62,938 nucleotides of DNA, from NCBI GenBank assembly GCA_008933825.1, contig WBUF01000010.1:1-62938 (forward strand), given 5' to 3'. Position numbers and translations under genes: made by a program. The notes beneath the pieces were generated by a model that made no database searches, had not been told where the DNA came from, and worked only from the letters and a program-made list of their open reading frames with translations. This document shows, in pieces, positions 37,037-45,469 of the stretch (position 1 is the first letter of the stretch; each line of letters opens with the position of its first letter). The DNA comes from Rhodocyclaceae bacterium (GTDB taxonomy: Bacteria > Pseudomonadota > Gammaproteobacteria > Burkholderiales > Rhodocyclaceae).

Positions 37037-37059
37037 ACCGATCTTCGGCTAGACCCGTT

Positions 37060-37091
37060 ACGGGGGGCATGGCAACATGCTCCCCGTTTTT
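37060..37091 (+). terminator. Intrinsic terminator after nosZ
   Basis: ACGGGGGGCATG paired with CATGCTCCCCGT around a GCAA tetraloop, followed by TTTTT. Probably a partial terminator, since the cytochrome gene behind it has no clear promoter of its own. Confidence 0.85.
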
Positions 37092-37112
37092 ATCCAAGTT
37101 CAGGAGACCGCT

Positions 37113-37427
37113 ATGAAACGCATCACCCTCGCCGCCGTGCTGGCGGGACTGACTTTCGGCGCCGGCCATGCCTTCGCCCTCGACGGCGCCAAGCTCTACC
37201 AGGAAAAGACCTGCGTCGCCTGCCACGGCAAAGATGCCAAGAAGCCGCTGACGCCGGCCTACCCGAAGCTCGCCGGACAGAATGCCGCCTACGCCGAGCA
37301 GCAGATGAAGGACATCAAGAGCGGGGCGCGGGCCAACGGCCAGAGCGCCGCCATGAAGGGCGTCATGCACCTGGTGAGCGACGCGGAGATCAAGGCCCTC
37401 GCCGACTATCTCTCGAAGCTGAAATAA
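37113..37427 (+). CDS. Monoheme class I cytochrome c of the nos cluster
   Basis: 104 residues: signal peptide ending HAFA, heme site CVACHGKDAKKP, KLAGQNAAY and an axial Met in MKGVMHLV. Such small cytochromes follow nosZ in clade II clusters and probably donate electrons to the CuA centre. A full copy of the dispersed element encodes VLAGLTF in the signal peptide. Confidence 0.9.
   Translation: MKRITLAAVLAGLTFGAGHAFALDGAKLYQEKTCVACHGKDAKKPLTPAYPKLAGQNAAYAEQQMKDIKSGARANGQSAAMKGVMHLVSDAEIKALADYLSKLK
37133..37156 (+). repeat. Dispersed 25-bp element, copy 7 (in signal peptide)
   Basis: CGCCGTGCTGGCG then GGACTGACTTT; both halves are intact although the site is coding. Confidence 0.85.
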
Positions 37428-37441
37428 CCGGCCTTTACCGG

Positions 37442-37466
37442 ACGGCCGCCTGCGGGCGGCCGTTTC
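37442..37466 (+). terminator. GC-rich hairpin terminator
   Basis: ACGGCCGCC-TGC-GGGCGGCCGT followed by TTTCC, between the two nos cytochrome genes. Confidence 0.65.
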
Positions 37467-37469
37467 CTG

Positions 37470-37511
37470 TTGACGCAAGTCAATGTTTCACAGCGGCATC
37501 AGTCGGATAAT
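37470..37511 (+). promoter_or_regulatory. FNR/DNR-type promoter of the second cytochrome and nosB
   Basis: TTGAC-GCAA-GTCAA at 37470-37483 and GATAAT -10 at 37506-37511, box near -41.5. This would restart transcription for the rest of the nos cluster. Confidence 0.75.
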
Positions 37512-37547
37512 TCAGCCATCTCTAATATTCCATTGCAGGAGAGCGTC

Positions 37548-38279
37548 ATGAAGAAAATCGCATTGGCCCTGACCCTGGCCTTCTCGTCCTCGCTGGCACT
37601 GGCCGCCCCGCCGGCGCCCAAGGCCGCCGGCATCGAATCGAAGGACTACCAGTGGGCGAAGATGGAAGGCGAACTGAAGGAGGCGCTGGCCAAGAAGGGC
37701 GACGTCAAGCGCGGCCAGGACACCTACGAGATCTGCGGCGCCTGCCACCTGCCGACCGGCGCCGGCCGTTCCGACGGCACCTTCCCGCAGCTTGCCGGCC
37801 AGCACAGCACGGTGCTGATCAAGCAGATGGCCGACATCCGCATGGGCCTGCGCGACAACCCGACGATGTATCCCTTCGCAAAGGAAATGACCGACCCGCA
37901 GGACCTCGCCGACACCTCGGCCTACATCCAGAGCCTGTGCATCCCGGTCGACCACGGCAAGTACGAGGGGGCGGACGCCGCCAAGCAGATCGCCGCCGGC
38001 AAGGCCCTCTACGAGAAGCAGTGCGTCGAGTGCCACGGCAAGAACGGCGAAGGCAACAAGGAGAAGTTCTATCCCGTCATCGCCGGCCAGCACTACAAGT
38101 ACCTGCTGCGCCAGATGACCGAGATCCGCGACGGCCACCGCCGCAACGCCAACCCGGACATGGTGAAGGTCATCAAGCCCTACACCAACGACCAGCTGGT
38201 GGCGATCTCCGCCTACCAGTCCAGCCTCGCCATGCCCGGCGCCATGTGCAAGCCGAAGGCCGGCGGCAAGAAGAAGTAG
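37548..38279 (+). CDS. Diheme cytochrome c of the nos cluster
   Basis: 243 residues: signal peptide (LAFSSSLALA), two heme domains with CGACHLPTGAG and CVECHGKNGEG, and the repeated pattern PQLAGQHS / PVIAGQHYKYLLRQM of cytochrome c4-like proteins. Probably an electron donor to NosZ. GGAGAG lies before the ATG. A strong hairpin follows. Confidence 0.9.
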   Translation: MKKIALALTLAFSSSLALAAPPAPKAAGIESKDYQWAKMEGELKEALAKKGDVKRGQDTYEICGACHLPTGAGRSDGTFPQLAGQHSTVLIKQMADIRMGLRDNPTMYPFAKEMTDPQDLADTSAYIQSLCIPVDHGKYEGADAAKQIAAGKALYEKQCVECHGKNGEGNKEKFYPVIAGQHYKYLLRQMTEIRDGHRRNANPDMVKVIKPYTNDQLVAISAYQSSLAMPGAMCKPKAGGKKK

Positions 38280-38291
38280 TTTCGCAGCAAC

Positions 38292-38319
38292 CCTGCCGCC
38301 CGCTCGACCGGGCGGCAGG
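38292..38319 (+). other. Stable 11-bp hairpin before nosB
   Basis: CCTGCCGCCCG-CTCGAC-CGGGCGGCAGG, perfect 11-bp stem, no T tract. Possibly mRNA 3'-end protection for the cytochrome message. Confidence 0.55.
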
Positions 38320-38407
38320 CCCGCCGAACGACCGTCGCGCCGGAGGATGTGCGCCGCAATGGGCGGCGCTCGAGGCAGCAAGCGGCACGATCTGACAGAG
38401 AACCAGC

Positions 38408-39391
38408 ATGAACGCGCAAGCCAAACCGAACCTCCTCGTTGCCGCGCTCACCGGCATCGCTCTCGTCGCCATGGTCGCCGCCTATTTCGCGCCGATCTGG
38501 TGGGTCTCGCTCACCGCGCCGAACTACCCGAAGGACGCCTTCCCCGACGGCATCCGCATCCACTTCCATTTCGACGGCGTCTACAACGGCTGCAAGGCCG
38601 CCGGCAAGGGCAGCCGCATGGCCGAGGAGATCATCCAGAAGGATCTCGCCCACGACGACGAGCGCTACAACCCCGTGCTCGACAAGGAGAAGAAGGTCGA
38701 CAAGGGCGCCCAGGGCCTCGACTGCGTGCACGAGATGAACACCATCAACCACTACGTCGGCATGTTCCCCATCGCCACCGGCGCGCCGGTGGAAAAGCCG
38801 CTGGCGAAGTTCTTCTTCGCTTTTTTCGCCACCATGCTGGCTGCCTTCGCCGTGACGAAGAAGAAGCTGCGCCTCGCCGTGCTCGGCATCGGCTTCGCCG
38901 CCACCGCCGCCTGGGTGCTGGTGGACCAGTACGTCCTCGGCCACCTCGACGCCCACATCAAGGAATACATGCGCGAAACGGGCTACTTCTTCCGCGAGCC
39001 CGACCGCGTCACGGCCTGGGGCGACAACGTGCGAACGATCACCCACCTCGTCGTCGCCGGACTGATCCTCGCCATGGCGGTGGTGATGGCCGGCGTGGCG
39101 AAGCTGCGCAACTTCCAGCTGCTGCTCGCCCTGGTGCCGGCGCTGCTGCCGCTGTTCTTTGTCGTTACCTACGCCGGCTGGCTGTGGTTCTTCGGCCACA
39201 ACCTGCACCCGTGGGGCGCCTTCACCGTGAAGCCCTTCATGCCGACCGTGTTCGGCGAGGGCAAGGTGGCGCAGTTCTCCACCTACTCCTACCCCTACTG
39301 GGGCTACGCGCTGCTGATGCTGATGTTCCTCACGCTGATGCCGGCGCTGCTGATCCGCCGCAAGCAGCTGCGCGAAGGCGCGGCGGAGTAA
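38408..39391 (+). CDS. nosB: Membrane protein NosB
   Basis: 327 residues with about five membrane segments and a long loop after the first (FAPIWWVSLTAPNYPKDAFPDG ... CVHEMNTINHYVGMFPI). It ends with FSTYSYPYWGYALLML. NosB is specific to clade II nos clusters and its role is unclear. Position directly after nosZ and the cytochromes and before nosD supports the call. Confidence 0.85.
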   Translation: MNAQAKPNLLVAALTGIALVAMVAAYFAPIWWVSLTAPNYPKDAFPDGIRIHFHFDGVYNGCKAAGKGSRMAEEIIQKDLAHDDERYNPVLDKEKKVDKGAQGLDCVHEMNTINHYVGMFPIATGAPVEKPLAKFFFAFFATMLAAFAVTKKKLRLAVLGIGFAATAAWVLVDQYVLGHLDAHIKEYMRETGYFFREPDRVTAWGDNVRTITHLVVAGLILAMAVVMAGVAKLRNFQLLLALVPALLPLFFVVTYAGWLWFFGHNLHPWGAFTVKPFMPTVFGEGKVAQFSTYSYPYWGYALLMLMFLTLMPALLIRRKQLREGAAE

Positions 39392-39396
39392 GCGCC

Positions 39397-40737
39397 ATGC
39401 GGCGCCTGCTTGCGCTGCTGGCCCTGCTCTTCGCCGCCGCGGCGGCCGGCGACGGCGAAGGGCCCGCGCGCAAGATCGACCCCTCCGCGCACGGCGGCGT
39501 GCGCGCCGACGTCGACCGCCCCAAGCCGGTCTTCCTGCTCTACGAGCGCGACAGGCGCATCCACGGCCTGAAACCCCTCCAGGCGCTCGTCGATGCCGCG
39601 CCCGCCGGCACGACCCTGACGCTCCCGCCGGGCAGCTATGCCGGGCCGGTGGTGCTGAGCAAGCCGCTCGTCATCGACGGCGGCGGCCAGGCCGTCGTCG
39701 ACGCCGGCGGCAAGGGCACGGTGTTCGCGCTGGAGACGAACGACGCCGTGCTGCGCGGACTGACTTTGCGCGGCTCGGGCGACTCGCACGACACCGACGA
39801 CGCCTGCCTCGACGTGCGCGGCCACCGCAACACCATCGAGCATCTGGTCGTCGAGGACTGCCTGTTCGGCATCGACCTCAAGCAATCCGACAACAACATC
39901 GTGCGCGGCAACCGCATTTCCTCCAAGGACCTGCCGCTCGGCGTGCGCGGCGACGCCCTGCGCCTGTGGTACAGCAACGACAACCGCGTCGAGGAAAACG
40001 AGATCTCCGACGCGCGCGACATGGTGGCCTGGTACTCGCACGGCAACGTCATCAGCCGCAATGTCGGCCGGCGCAGCCGCTATTCGATCCACTTCATGTT
40101 CGCCACCTACAACCTGGTCGAGGAGAACCGCTTCTACGACAACGCGGTCGGCATCTACCTCATGTACACCGAAGGCGTGCACGTCAGGCGCAACCTGATC
40201 TCGCACGCCACCGGCGCAACCGGCATGGGCATCGGCTTCAAGGAAGCCTCGGATGCCGTCGTCGAGGGCAACGAGATCATCTATTGCGCCGTCGGCGTGC
40301 AGTCCGACCTCTCGCCCTTCCAGCCCGGCACGACGATTGCGTTCCGCGGCAACCGCATTGCCTACAACGGCATCGGCATGCTGTTTACCTCCGAGCTGGG
40401 CGGCAACGTCGCCACCGACAACGTCTTCGAAGGCAACCTCACCCACGTCGCCCAGGCCGGCCGCAACACCGGCGGGCTGAACGAATGGCGCGGCAACCAC
40501 TGGGACGACTACCAGGGCTTCGATCGCAACCGCGACAACGTCGGCGACACGCCCTACGAGCTGCACGCCTTCGCCGACCGCATCTGGATGGAAATCCCGC
40601 AAGCGCGCTTCTTCAAGACCTCGCCGGCGCTCGAGCTGCTCGATTTCCTCGAGCGGCTGGCGCCCTTCTCCGCGCCCGATCTCATGCTGAAGGACGAAGC
40701 GCCCCGCTTCCGCAAGGCAGAAAGGAAGGCCTCATGA
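39397..40737 (+). CDS. nosD: Copper-insertion assembly protein NosD
   Basis: 446 residues. A signal peptide precedes a right-handed beta-helix (CASH repeats) with successive turns such as RNTIEHLVVEDCLFGIDLKQ and NRVEENEISDARD. The family ending GNHWDDYQGFDRNRDNVGD is present. NosD works with NosF and NosY to build the CuZ site. A full dispersed-element copy encodes LRGLTLRG. The stop overlaps nosG. Confidence 0.95.
   Translation: MRRLLALLALLFAAAAAGDGEGPARKIDPSAHGGVRADVDRPKPVFLLYERDRRIHGLKPLQALVDAAPAGTTLTLPPGSYAGPVVLSKPLVIDGGGQAVVDAGGKGTVFALETNDAVLRGLTLRGSGDSHDTDDACLDVRGHRNTIEHLVVEDCLFGIDLKQSDNNIVRGNRISSKDLPLGVRGDALRLWYSNDNRVEENEISDARDMVAWYSHGNVISRNVGRRSRYSIHFMFATYNLVEENRFYDNAVGIYLMYTEGVHVRRNLISHATGATGMGIGFKEASDAVVEGNEIIYCAVGVQSDLSPFQPGTTIAFRGNRIAYNGIGMLFTSELGGNVATDNVFEGNLTHVAQAGRNTGGLNEWRGNHWDDYQGFDRNRDNVGDTPYELHAFADRIWMEIPQARFFKTSPALELLDFLERLAPFSAPDLMLKDEAPRFRKAERKAS
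39744..39767 (+). repeat. Dispersed 25-bp element, copy 8 (intragenic, nosD)
   Basis: CGCCGTGCTGCGC then GGACTGACTTT, read as R-G-L-T-L. Confidence 0.85.
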
Positions 40738-41612
40738 GCCAAGACGAAACACCGGACACTCCCCCGGCCCCGGCCGGCAAGGCGGCCAAGGCCCGGCCGC
40801 CCCTCTCACGCAGCCGGCGCCAAGAACTGCGGCGCAAGCTGCTGCGCACCGTGCTGCTCACCGGGGGCGTGGTCGGCGCCGGCCTGTCGGGCTTCCTGCC
40901 GCTGATCTACGCGCGCAAGCCGCGCCTGCGTCCTCCCGGTGCACTCGACGAGAAGGATTTCCTCGCCTCGTGCATCAAATGCGGGCAATGCGTGCAGGTC
41001 TGCCCGGTCGATGCCATCAAGCTGGCCGATCTCGTCGACGGCGTTGGCGTCGGCGCGCCCTACATCGACGCGCGCACCCAGGCCTGCGACTTCTCCTGCG
41101 ACGCCGTGCAGTGCATCCTCGCCTGCCCGACCGGCTCGCTCACCTACACCAAGCCGGCCTTTCTCGACGTGCGTCCCGGCGCGCCGCTCGCCGCCAAGCC
41201 GATCCTGCTCGCCAAGGAGAACGACCCGGAACCGACGCTCAACCTGGCCGAGCGCATGGGCGTGGCGCGCCTCACCCGGCCTGAAATGTGCCTCGCCATC
41301 AAGGGCAAGGGCTTCAAGGGCCCGGCGCGCGGCCACACCTTCCGCGGCAAGATGCGCTACATGCGGATCGACCGCTGGAAGCCGGTCCGCATCGCCGAGG
41401 TGCGCTACGAGGTGGCCGAATGCGATCTGTGCGTGCGCGAATGCCCGGTCAAGGGCGCCATCTCCATCGAGACGGTGTACGCCCCGGACGGCTCGCTGCG
41501 CAAGTCGCCGGTGGTGCACGAGCCCTGCGTCGGCTGCGGCGTGTGCGAAATGATCTGCCCGACCGAGCCCGGCAGCATCGAGATTGTCCCGCGGGAGGTT
41601 TGGAGAACATGA
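40734..41612 (+). CDS. nosG: Iron-sulfur protein NosG (NapG-like)
   Basis: 292 residues. An N-terminal membrane or export segment (RTVLLTGGVVGAGLSGFLPL) leads four [4Fe-4S] sites: CIKCGQCVQVCP, CDFSCDAVQCILACP, CDLCVRECP and CVGCGVCEMICP. NosG with NosH resembles NapGH and is thought to move electrons from menaquinol to clade II NosZ. Confidence 0.88.
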   Translation: MSQDETPDTPPAPAGKAAKARPPLSRSRRQELRRKLLRTVLLTGGVVGAGLSGFLPLIYARKPRLRPPGALDEKDFLASCIKCGQCVQVCPVDAIKLADLVDGVGVGAPYIDARTQACDFSCDAVQCILACPTGSLTYTKPAFLDVRPGAPLAAKPILLAKENDPEPTLNLAERMGVARLTRPEMCLAIKGKGFKGPARGHTFRGKMRYMRIDRWKPVRIAEVRYEVAECDLCVRECPVKGAISIETVYAPDGSLRKSPVVHEPCVGCGVCEMICPTEPGSIEIVPREVWRT

Positions 41613-41772
41613 TGATCCCGCCCCCCCTCACCCCCCCTCACGGTGGGGAACTTGCCAGCTCGCTGCGCTCACATGAGACGGGCAGCGATTTCATAGCGCG
41701 TCGCGAAAGCCGCCTCCGGCGGCGTGCCGTCCGGTCTTGGGACGGCCCGGCGACCGGACTACGGGAGCCATC
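41613..41772. other. 160-base nosG-nosH gap with C-rich tract
   Basis: Starts with ATGATCCCGCCCCCC and a tandem CCCCCCTCA, then CGGTGGGGAA and GTCGCGAAAGCCGCC. No gene, and unusual in an otherwise tight operon. It may be a decayed repeat insertion. Confidence 0.4.
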
Positions 41773-42756
41773 ATGAAAGCGATCCTCATGCGCCGTTTTC
41801 TGGAACAGATCCTGGTGATGTTCGGCCGCGAGCCGAAGAAGCCCGAGGCGATCGGCGAAGAGGCGCAGAAGATCCATCTCCTCAAGCGCACCACCAACAA
41901 GGAGAAGCTGCAGGCCGCCGCCGCGCACGCCGAGGCGCACATGAGCACCTCGCACAAGTGGCGCAACCGGCGCTGGGTCACCCTGGCGCTGGTCAACCTG
42001 TTCTTCGTCTTTTCCTTCCATTACGACATCCAGATCCTGGAAGGTGCGCTCACCGCCTCGCGCTTCATCGGCTTCCACCTGATCGACCTCAACGCCGCGC
42101 TGCAAGTCATGCTGGCGCACCGCAACATCATCACCAACCTGCTGATCGGCACCTTCACGGTGCTGGTGCTGTGGATGCTCTTCGGCGGGCGCAGCTTCTG
42201 CTCCTGGGTCTGTCCCTACCACCTGCTGGCGGAATGGGCGGAGAAGATCCACCTTTGGCTGGTGCGGGAGAAGCTGGTCACCGACGCGCCGGTCGACCGG
42301 CGCCTGCGCACGGTGTTCTGGATCGTCTTCGCCTTCCTCGCCGTGGCCACCGGCTACACGGTGTACGAGGCCATCTCGCCCACCGGCATCGTCTCGCGCG
42401 CGCTGATCTACGGGCCGGGCCTGGCGCTGCTGTGGGTGCTGGCGCTGCTGGTGTTCGAGGTATTCTTCTCGCGCCGGGCCTGGTGCCGCTACGCCTGCCC
42501 GATCGGGCTCACCTACGGCGTCGTCGGCATCCTCTCGCCGCTACGCATCAAGTACAGCCTGGAGAACTGCTACCACGAAGGCAACTGCCGCAAGGTGTGC
42601 CTGGTGCCGCATGTGCTCGACACGGTGATCAAGGGGCGCGCGGTGCACACCGAGGTGCCGATCGGCCCCGACTGCACGCGCTGCGGCCTGTGCGTGGATG
42701 TCTGCCCGACCGGCTCGCTGACCTACGACGTGAAGGGGCTGTCCAAGCTGCTGTAG
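41773..42756 (+). CDS. nosH: Polyferredoxin membrane protein NosH (NapH-like)
   Basis: 327 residues. Four membrane segments, cytoplasmic CxxxCP motifs after them (FCSWVCPYH, WCRYACPIG) and C-terminal ferredoxin clusters (CYHEGNCRKVC, CTRCGLCVDVCP). It pairs with NosG as a quinol dehydrogenase. A ~60-residue N-terminal charged extension is present before the first membrane segment. Confidence 0.88.
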   Translation: MKAILMRRFLEQILVMFGREPKKPEAIGEEAQKIHLLKRTTNKEKLQAAAAHAEAHMSTSHKWRNRRWVTLALVNLFFVFSFHYDIQILEGALTASRFIGFHLIDLNAALQVMLAHRNIITNLLIGTFTVLVLWMLFGGRSFCSWVCPYHLLAEWAEKIHLWLVREKLVTDAPVDRRLRTVFWIVFAFLAVATGYTVYEAISPTGIVSRALIYGPGLALLWVLALLVFEVFFSRRAWCRYACPIGLTYGVVGILSPLRIKYSLENCYHEGNCRKVCLVPHVLDTVIKGRAVHTEVPIGPDCTRCGLCVDVCPTGSLTYDVKGLSKLL

Positions 42757-42787
42757 GCGCTTTCCCGCCCGTATAATCCGCCGATCC

Positions 42788-43666
42788 ATGATCCGTTTCC
42801 AGAACGTCTCGAAGACCTTCAAGCGCAACCGCGTCCTCGACGGCATCGGCCTCGACATCGGCCTTTCCGAGCGCGTTGCCCTGATCGGCTCCAACGGCGC
42901 TGGCAAGACCACGCTGATCCGCTGCCTGCTCGGCGAATACACCCACGAGGGCGCAGTGACGATCGACGGCGCCGCCCCGCGCGCGCAGCGCACCGAGGTG
43001 CTGGCGAAGGTCGGCTTCGTGCCGCAGCTGCCGCCGCCGCTGAAGATGCCGGTCGGCCAGCTGATCGGCTTCGCCGCCGCGCTGTGCGGTTCCGACGCAC
43101 AGCGCATCGCCGCGCTCGCGCTGCGCCTCGGCCTCGACGTCGAGCGCGTGCGCGGCCAGCCCTTCGTCAAGCTCTCCGGCGGCCAGAAGCAGAAGATCCT
43201 CATCGCCATCGCGCTGGGGCGCGACGCCGGGCTGCTCATCATGGACGAGCCGGCCGCCAACCTCGACCCGGAGGCGCGCAAGATCTTCTTCGAGCTGCTC
43301 GCCGAGCGGCAGGACGACTGCACCATGCTCATCTCCAGCCACCGCCTCAACGAGGTGGCGGCGCTGGTGAATCGCGTCGTCGAGCTGGACATGGGCCGCG
43401 TGGTGCTCGACGACCGCGTCGCCGACGACGTCTCGCTCGCCGGGCTGCTCGACTGCCGCATCCGCGTCAAGCGCGCCGAGCCGGCCTTTGCCAAGGCGCT
43501 CGCCGCCTGGGATTTCCGTTCTTCCGCCGACGGGCTCGAATGGGCGGGCGAGGTGGCCGGTCCCGACCGCCTGCGCTTCCTCGGCATGACCAGCCGCTAC
43601 GTCGCGCTGATCGCCGACCTCTCGCTCGCGGAAACGGAAAAAGTCAGCCTGCGGGAGACGGCGTGA
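42788..43666 (+). CDS. nosF: ABC ATPase NosF
   Basis: 292 residues: Walker A GSNGAGKTTL, signature LSGGQKQKIL, Walker B LLIMDEPAANLD, H-loop LISSHRL. NosF drives the NosFY transporter that serves NosD. The last ~10 residues (EKVSLRETA) are encoded by a reverse repeat copy. Confidence 0.93.
   Translation: MIRFQNVSKTFKRNRVLDGIGLDIGLSERVALIGSNGAGKTTLIRCLLGEYTHEGAVTIDGAAPRAQRTEVLAKVGFVPQLPPPLKMPVGQLIGFAAALCGSDAQRIAALALRLGLDVERVRGQPFVKLSGGQKQKILIAIALGRDAGLLIMDEPAANLDPEARKIFFELLAERQDDCTMLISSHRLNEVAALVNRVVELDMGRVVLDDRVADDVSLAGLLDCRIRVKRAEPAFAKALAAWDFRSSADGLEWAGEVAGPDRLRFLGMTSRYVALIADLSLAETEKVSLRETA
43637..43663 (-). repeat. Dispersed 25-bp element, copy 9 (reverse, nosF 3' end)
   Basis: GAAAAAGTCAGCCTGCGG followed by GAGACGGCG; core variant GGCTGACTTT. 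It is read as E-K-V-S-L-R and ends at the nosF stop. Confidence 0.8.
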
Positions 43667-43668
43667 CG

Positions 43669-44160
43669 ATGGGCCGGCGGCACTTCCTGTATCTCGGCGG
43701 CGGCATGCTCATCGGCGCCGCCCTCGGCTGCGACCGCGAGGCGGGAACATGGCCGCCCGGCATGCAGCCGATCAAGTGGGACCGCGACACCTGCGCGCGC
43801 TGCAACATGGTGATTTCCGACCCGCGCTTCGCCGCCGAGATGCGCGGCGGCGAGAAGAACACGGTGTTCAAGTTCGACGACATCGGCTGCCTGGTGTTCT
43901 GGCAGCGCGACAAGGCGGCGCAGTATCCGTGGATGGCCGACCCCGCGACGCGCATGTGGGTGGCCGACTCCGCCGACATGAGCGGCGCCAGCTGGCTCGA
44001 CCCGCGCCAGGCGCGCTACCTCGGCGGCCGCCTCTCGCCGATGGGCTACAACTTCGCCGCGGTGCGCGATGCCCCGAAGGAAATCCCCTTGGGGGACGCC
44101 GTGTCTGGCGGACTGACTTTTGAAGCGATGCGAGCGCAAATCCTCGCCAAAGGCAAATGA
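43669..44160 (+). CDS. nosL: Copper chaperone NosL (lipoprotein)
   Basis: 163 residues. Signal with lipobox-like GAALGCDRE, then the Cu(I) motif CARCNMVISDPRFAAEM and YLGGRLSPMGYNFAAV. NosL delivers copper for CuZ assembly. ATG 43669 was chosen; GTG 43663 overlaps the nosF stop. A dispersed-element copy encodes SGGLTFEAM near the end. Confidence 0.93.
   Translation: MGRRHFLYLGGGMLIGAALGCDREAGTWPPGMQPIKWDRDTCARCNMVISDPRFAAEMRGGEKNTVFKFDDIGCLVFWQRDKAAQYPWMADPATRMWVADSADMSGASWLDPRQARYLGGRLSPMGYNFAAVRDAPKEIPLGDAVSGGLTFEAMRAQILAKGK
44097..44121 (+). repeat. Dispersed 25-bp element, copy 10 (intragenic, nosL)
   Basis: CGCCGTGTCTGGC then GGACTGACTTTT, read as G-G-L-T-F. Confidence 0.85.
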
Positions 44161-44984
44161 AAGAACTCTGGCTCACCGCGAAACTGGACATCGTCGAATC
44201 GCTGCGCGCGCGCTGGTTCCTCATCTACTGCCTGATCTTCGGCGGCCTGGTGGCGCTGCTGTTCGTCTTCGGCCTGACCGAGTCGCGCGTGCTCGGCTTC
44301 ATCGGCCTGTCGCGGCTCCTCGTCACCTTCATCCAGCTGACCATGGCCATCCTGCCGATCTTCGTGCTGATCACCACGGTGCGCTCGGTGGCGGGCGACC
44401 GCGAGGCCGGCGTCTTCGAGTACCTGCTATCCCTGCCGGTCGGCCTCGGCGCCTGGTTCTGGGGGAAAATCGTCGGCCGCTATCTGGTCATCTTCCTGCC
44501 GGTGTTCGCCGCCATGGCCGGCGCCGTGCTGTGGGCGTTGATTCGCGGCATCGAGGTGCCCTGGGGCATGTTCGGCTACTACACCCTGCTGCTCGCCACC
44601 ATGGGCTGGTGCTTCCTCGGCATCGGCATGCTGGTCTCGGCGCTCGCCCGCAGCACCGATGTCGCGCAAGGCCTGGCCTTCATGGTGTGGCTGACGCTGC
44701 TGCTGTTCCTCGACCTCATCCTGCTCGGCGTCATGATCCAGGGCCAGGTGGCGCCGGAAGTGGCGGTGGGCATCGCCCTGGCCAACCCGCTGCAGGTGTT
44801 CCGCACCGCCGCGCTGGCCCTGTTCGACCCGCAGCTCATCGTGCTCGGCCCCTCGGCCTTCGTCATCCTCGACACCTTCGGCGCCGCCGGCTACAAGGTC
44901 TTCGCCGTGCTCTATCCGACCGCCCTCGGCGCGCTGGCCGCCGCAGCCGGCTACCTCGTCTTCCGCCGCGGCGATCTCCCCTGA
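44157..44984 (+). CDS. nosY: ABC membrane permease NosY
   Basis: 275 residues with six membrane segments and the FxxxGDREAGVFEYLLSLPV loop typical of ABC-2 permeases of the Nos type. It pairs with NosF. It overlaps nosL by ATGA and the next gene by one base (TGATG). Confidence 0.93.
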   Translation: MKELWLTAKLDIVESLRARWFLIYCLIFGGLVALLFVFGLTESRVLGFIGLSRLLVTFIQLTMAILPIFVLITTVRSVAGDREAGVFEYLLSLPVGLGAWFWGKIVGRYLVIFLPVFAAMAGAVLWALIRGIEVPWGMFGYYTLLLATMGWCFLGIGMLVSALARSTDVAQGLAFMVWLTLLLFLDLILLGVMIQGQVAPEVAVGIALANPLQVFRTAALALFDPQLIVLGPSAFVILDTFGAAGYKVFAVLYPTALGALAAAAGYLVFRRGDLP

Positions 44985-45469
44985 TGCGATTCTTCCTGCT
45001 GATCGCCTGCCTCGTCGCGGCGCCGGCCTGGGCGCAATCATCGGCCGCGCTCTTCGCCGCCACCCTGCACGACTTCGACGACAGGCCCTTCGCCTTCGAG
45101 CAGCTGCGCGGCAAGCCGCTCATCGTCAACTTCTGGGCGCGCTGGTGCGGGCCCTGCCGCAAGGAAATTCCCGAACTCGCCGCCGCCCACGACAAGTACG
45201 GCAAGCGCGGCCTGGTCGTCGTCGGCATCGCGCTCGACGACAAGGTCGAAGCCACGAAGGATTTCGCCAAGGCCTACGAGATGCGCTACACCGGGCTGCT
45301 GGCCAAGGAAGGCGGCATCGCCCTGATGCAGGCGACCGGCAACGCCAAGGCGGTGGTGCCCTTCACCCTGGTCATCGACCGCCAGGGCAAGGTCATCGGC
45401 AGTAAACTGGGCGCCATGAACCACGCCGAAATCGAAGCCGCCGCCAGCCAGCTCCTGGGAGCGAAATGA
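44984..45469 (+). CDS. TlpA-like periplasmic thioredoxin
   Basis: 161 residues: signal peptide (LIACLVAAPAWA), thioredoxin fold with FWARWCGPCRKEIPEL and the cis-Pro in AVVPFTLVID. Redox partner for Cys in nos copper or heme proteins is likely from the tight coupling to nosY; family function is disulfide reduction. The stop overlaps the next gene. Confidence 0.9.
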   Translation: MRFFLLIACLVAAPAWAQSSAALFAATLHDFDDRPFAFEQLRGKPLIVNFWARWCGPCRKEIPELAAAHDKYGKRGLVVVGIALDDKVEATKDFAKAYEMRYTGLLAKEGGIALMQATGNAKAVVPFTLVIDRQGKVIGSKLGAMNHAEIEAAASQLLGAK

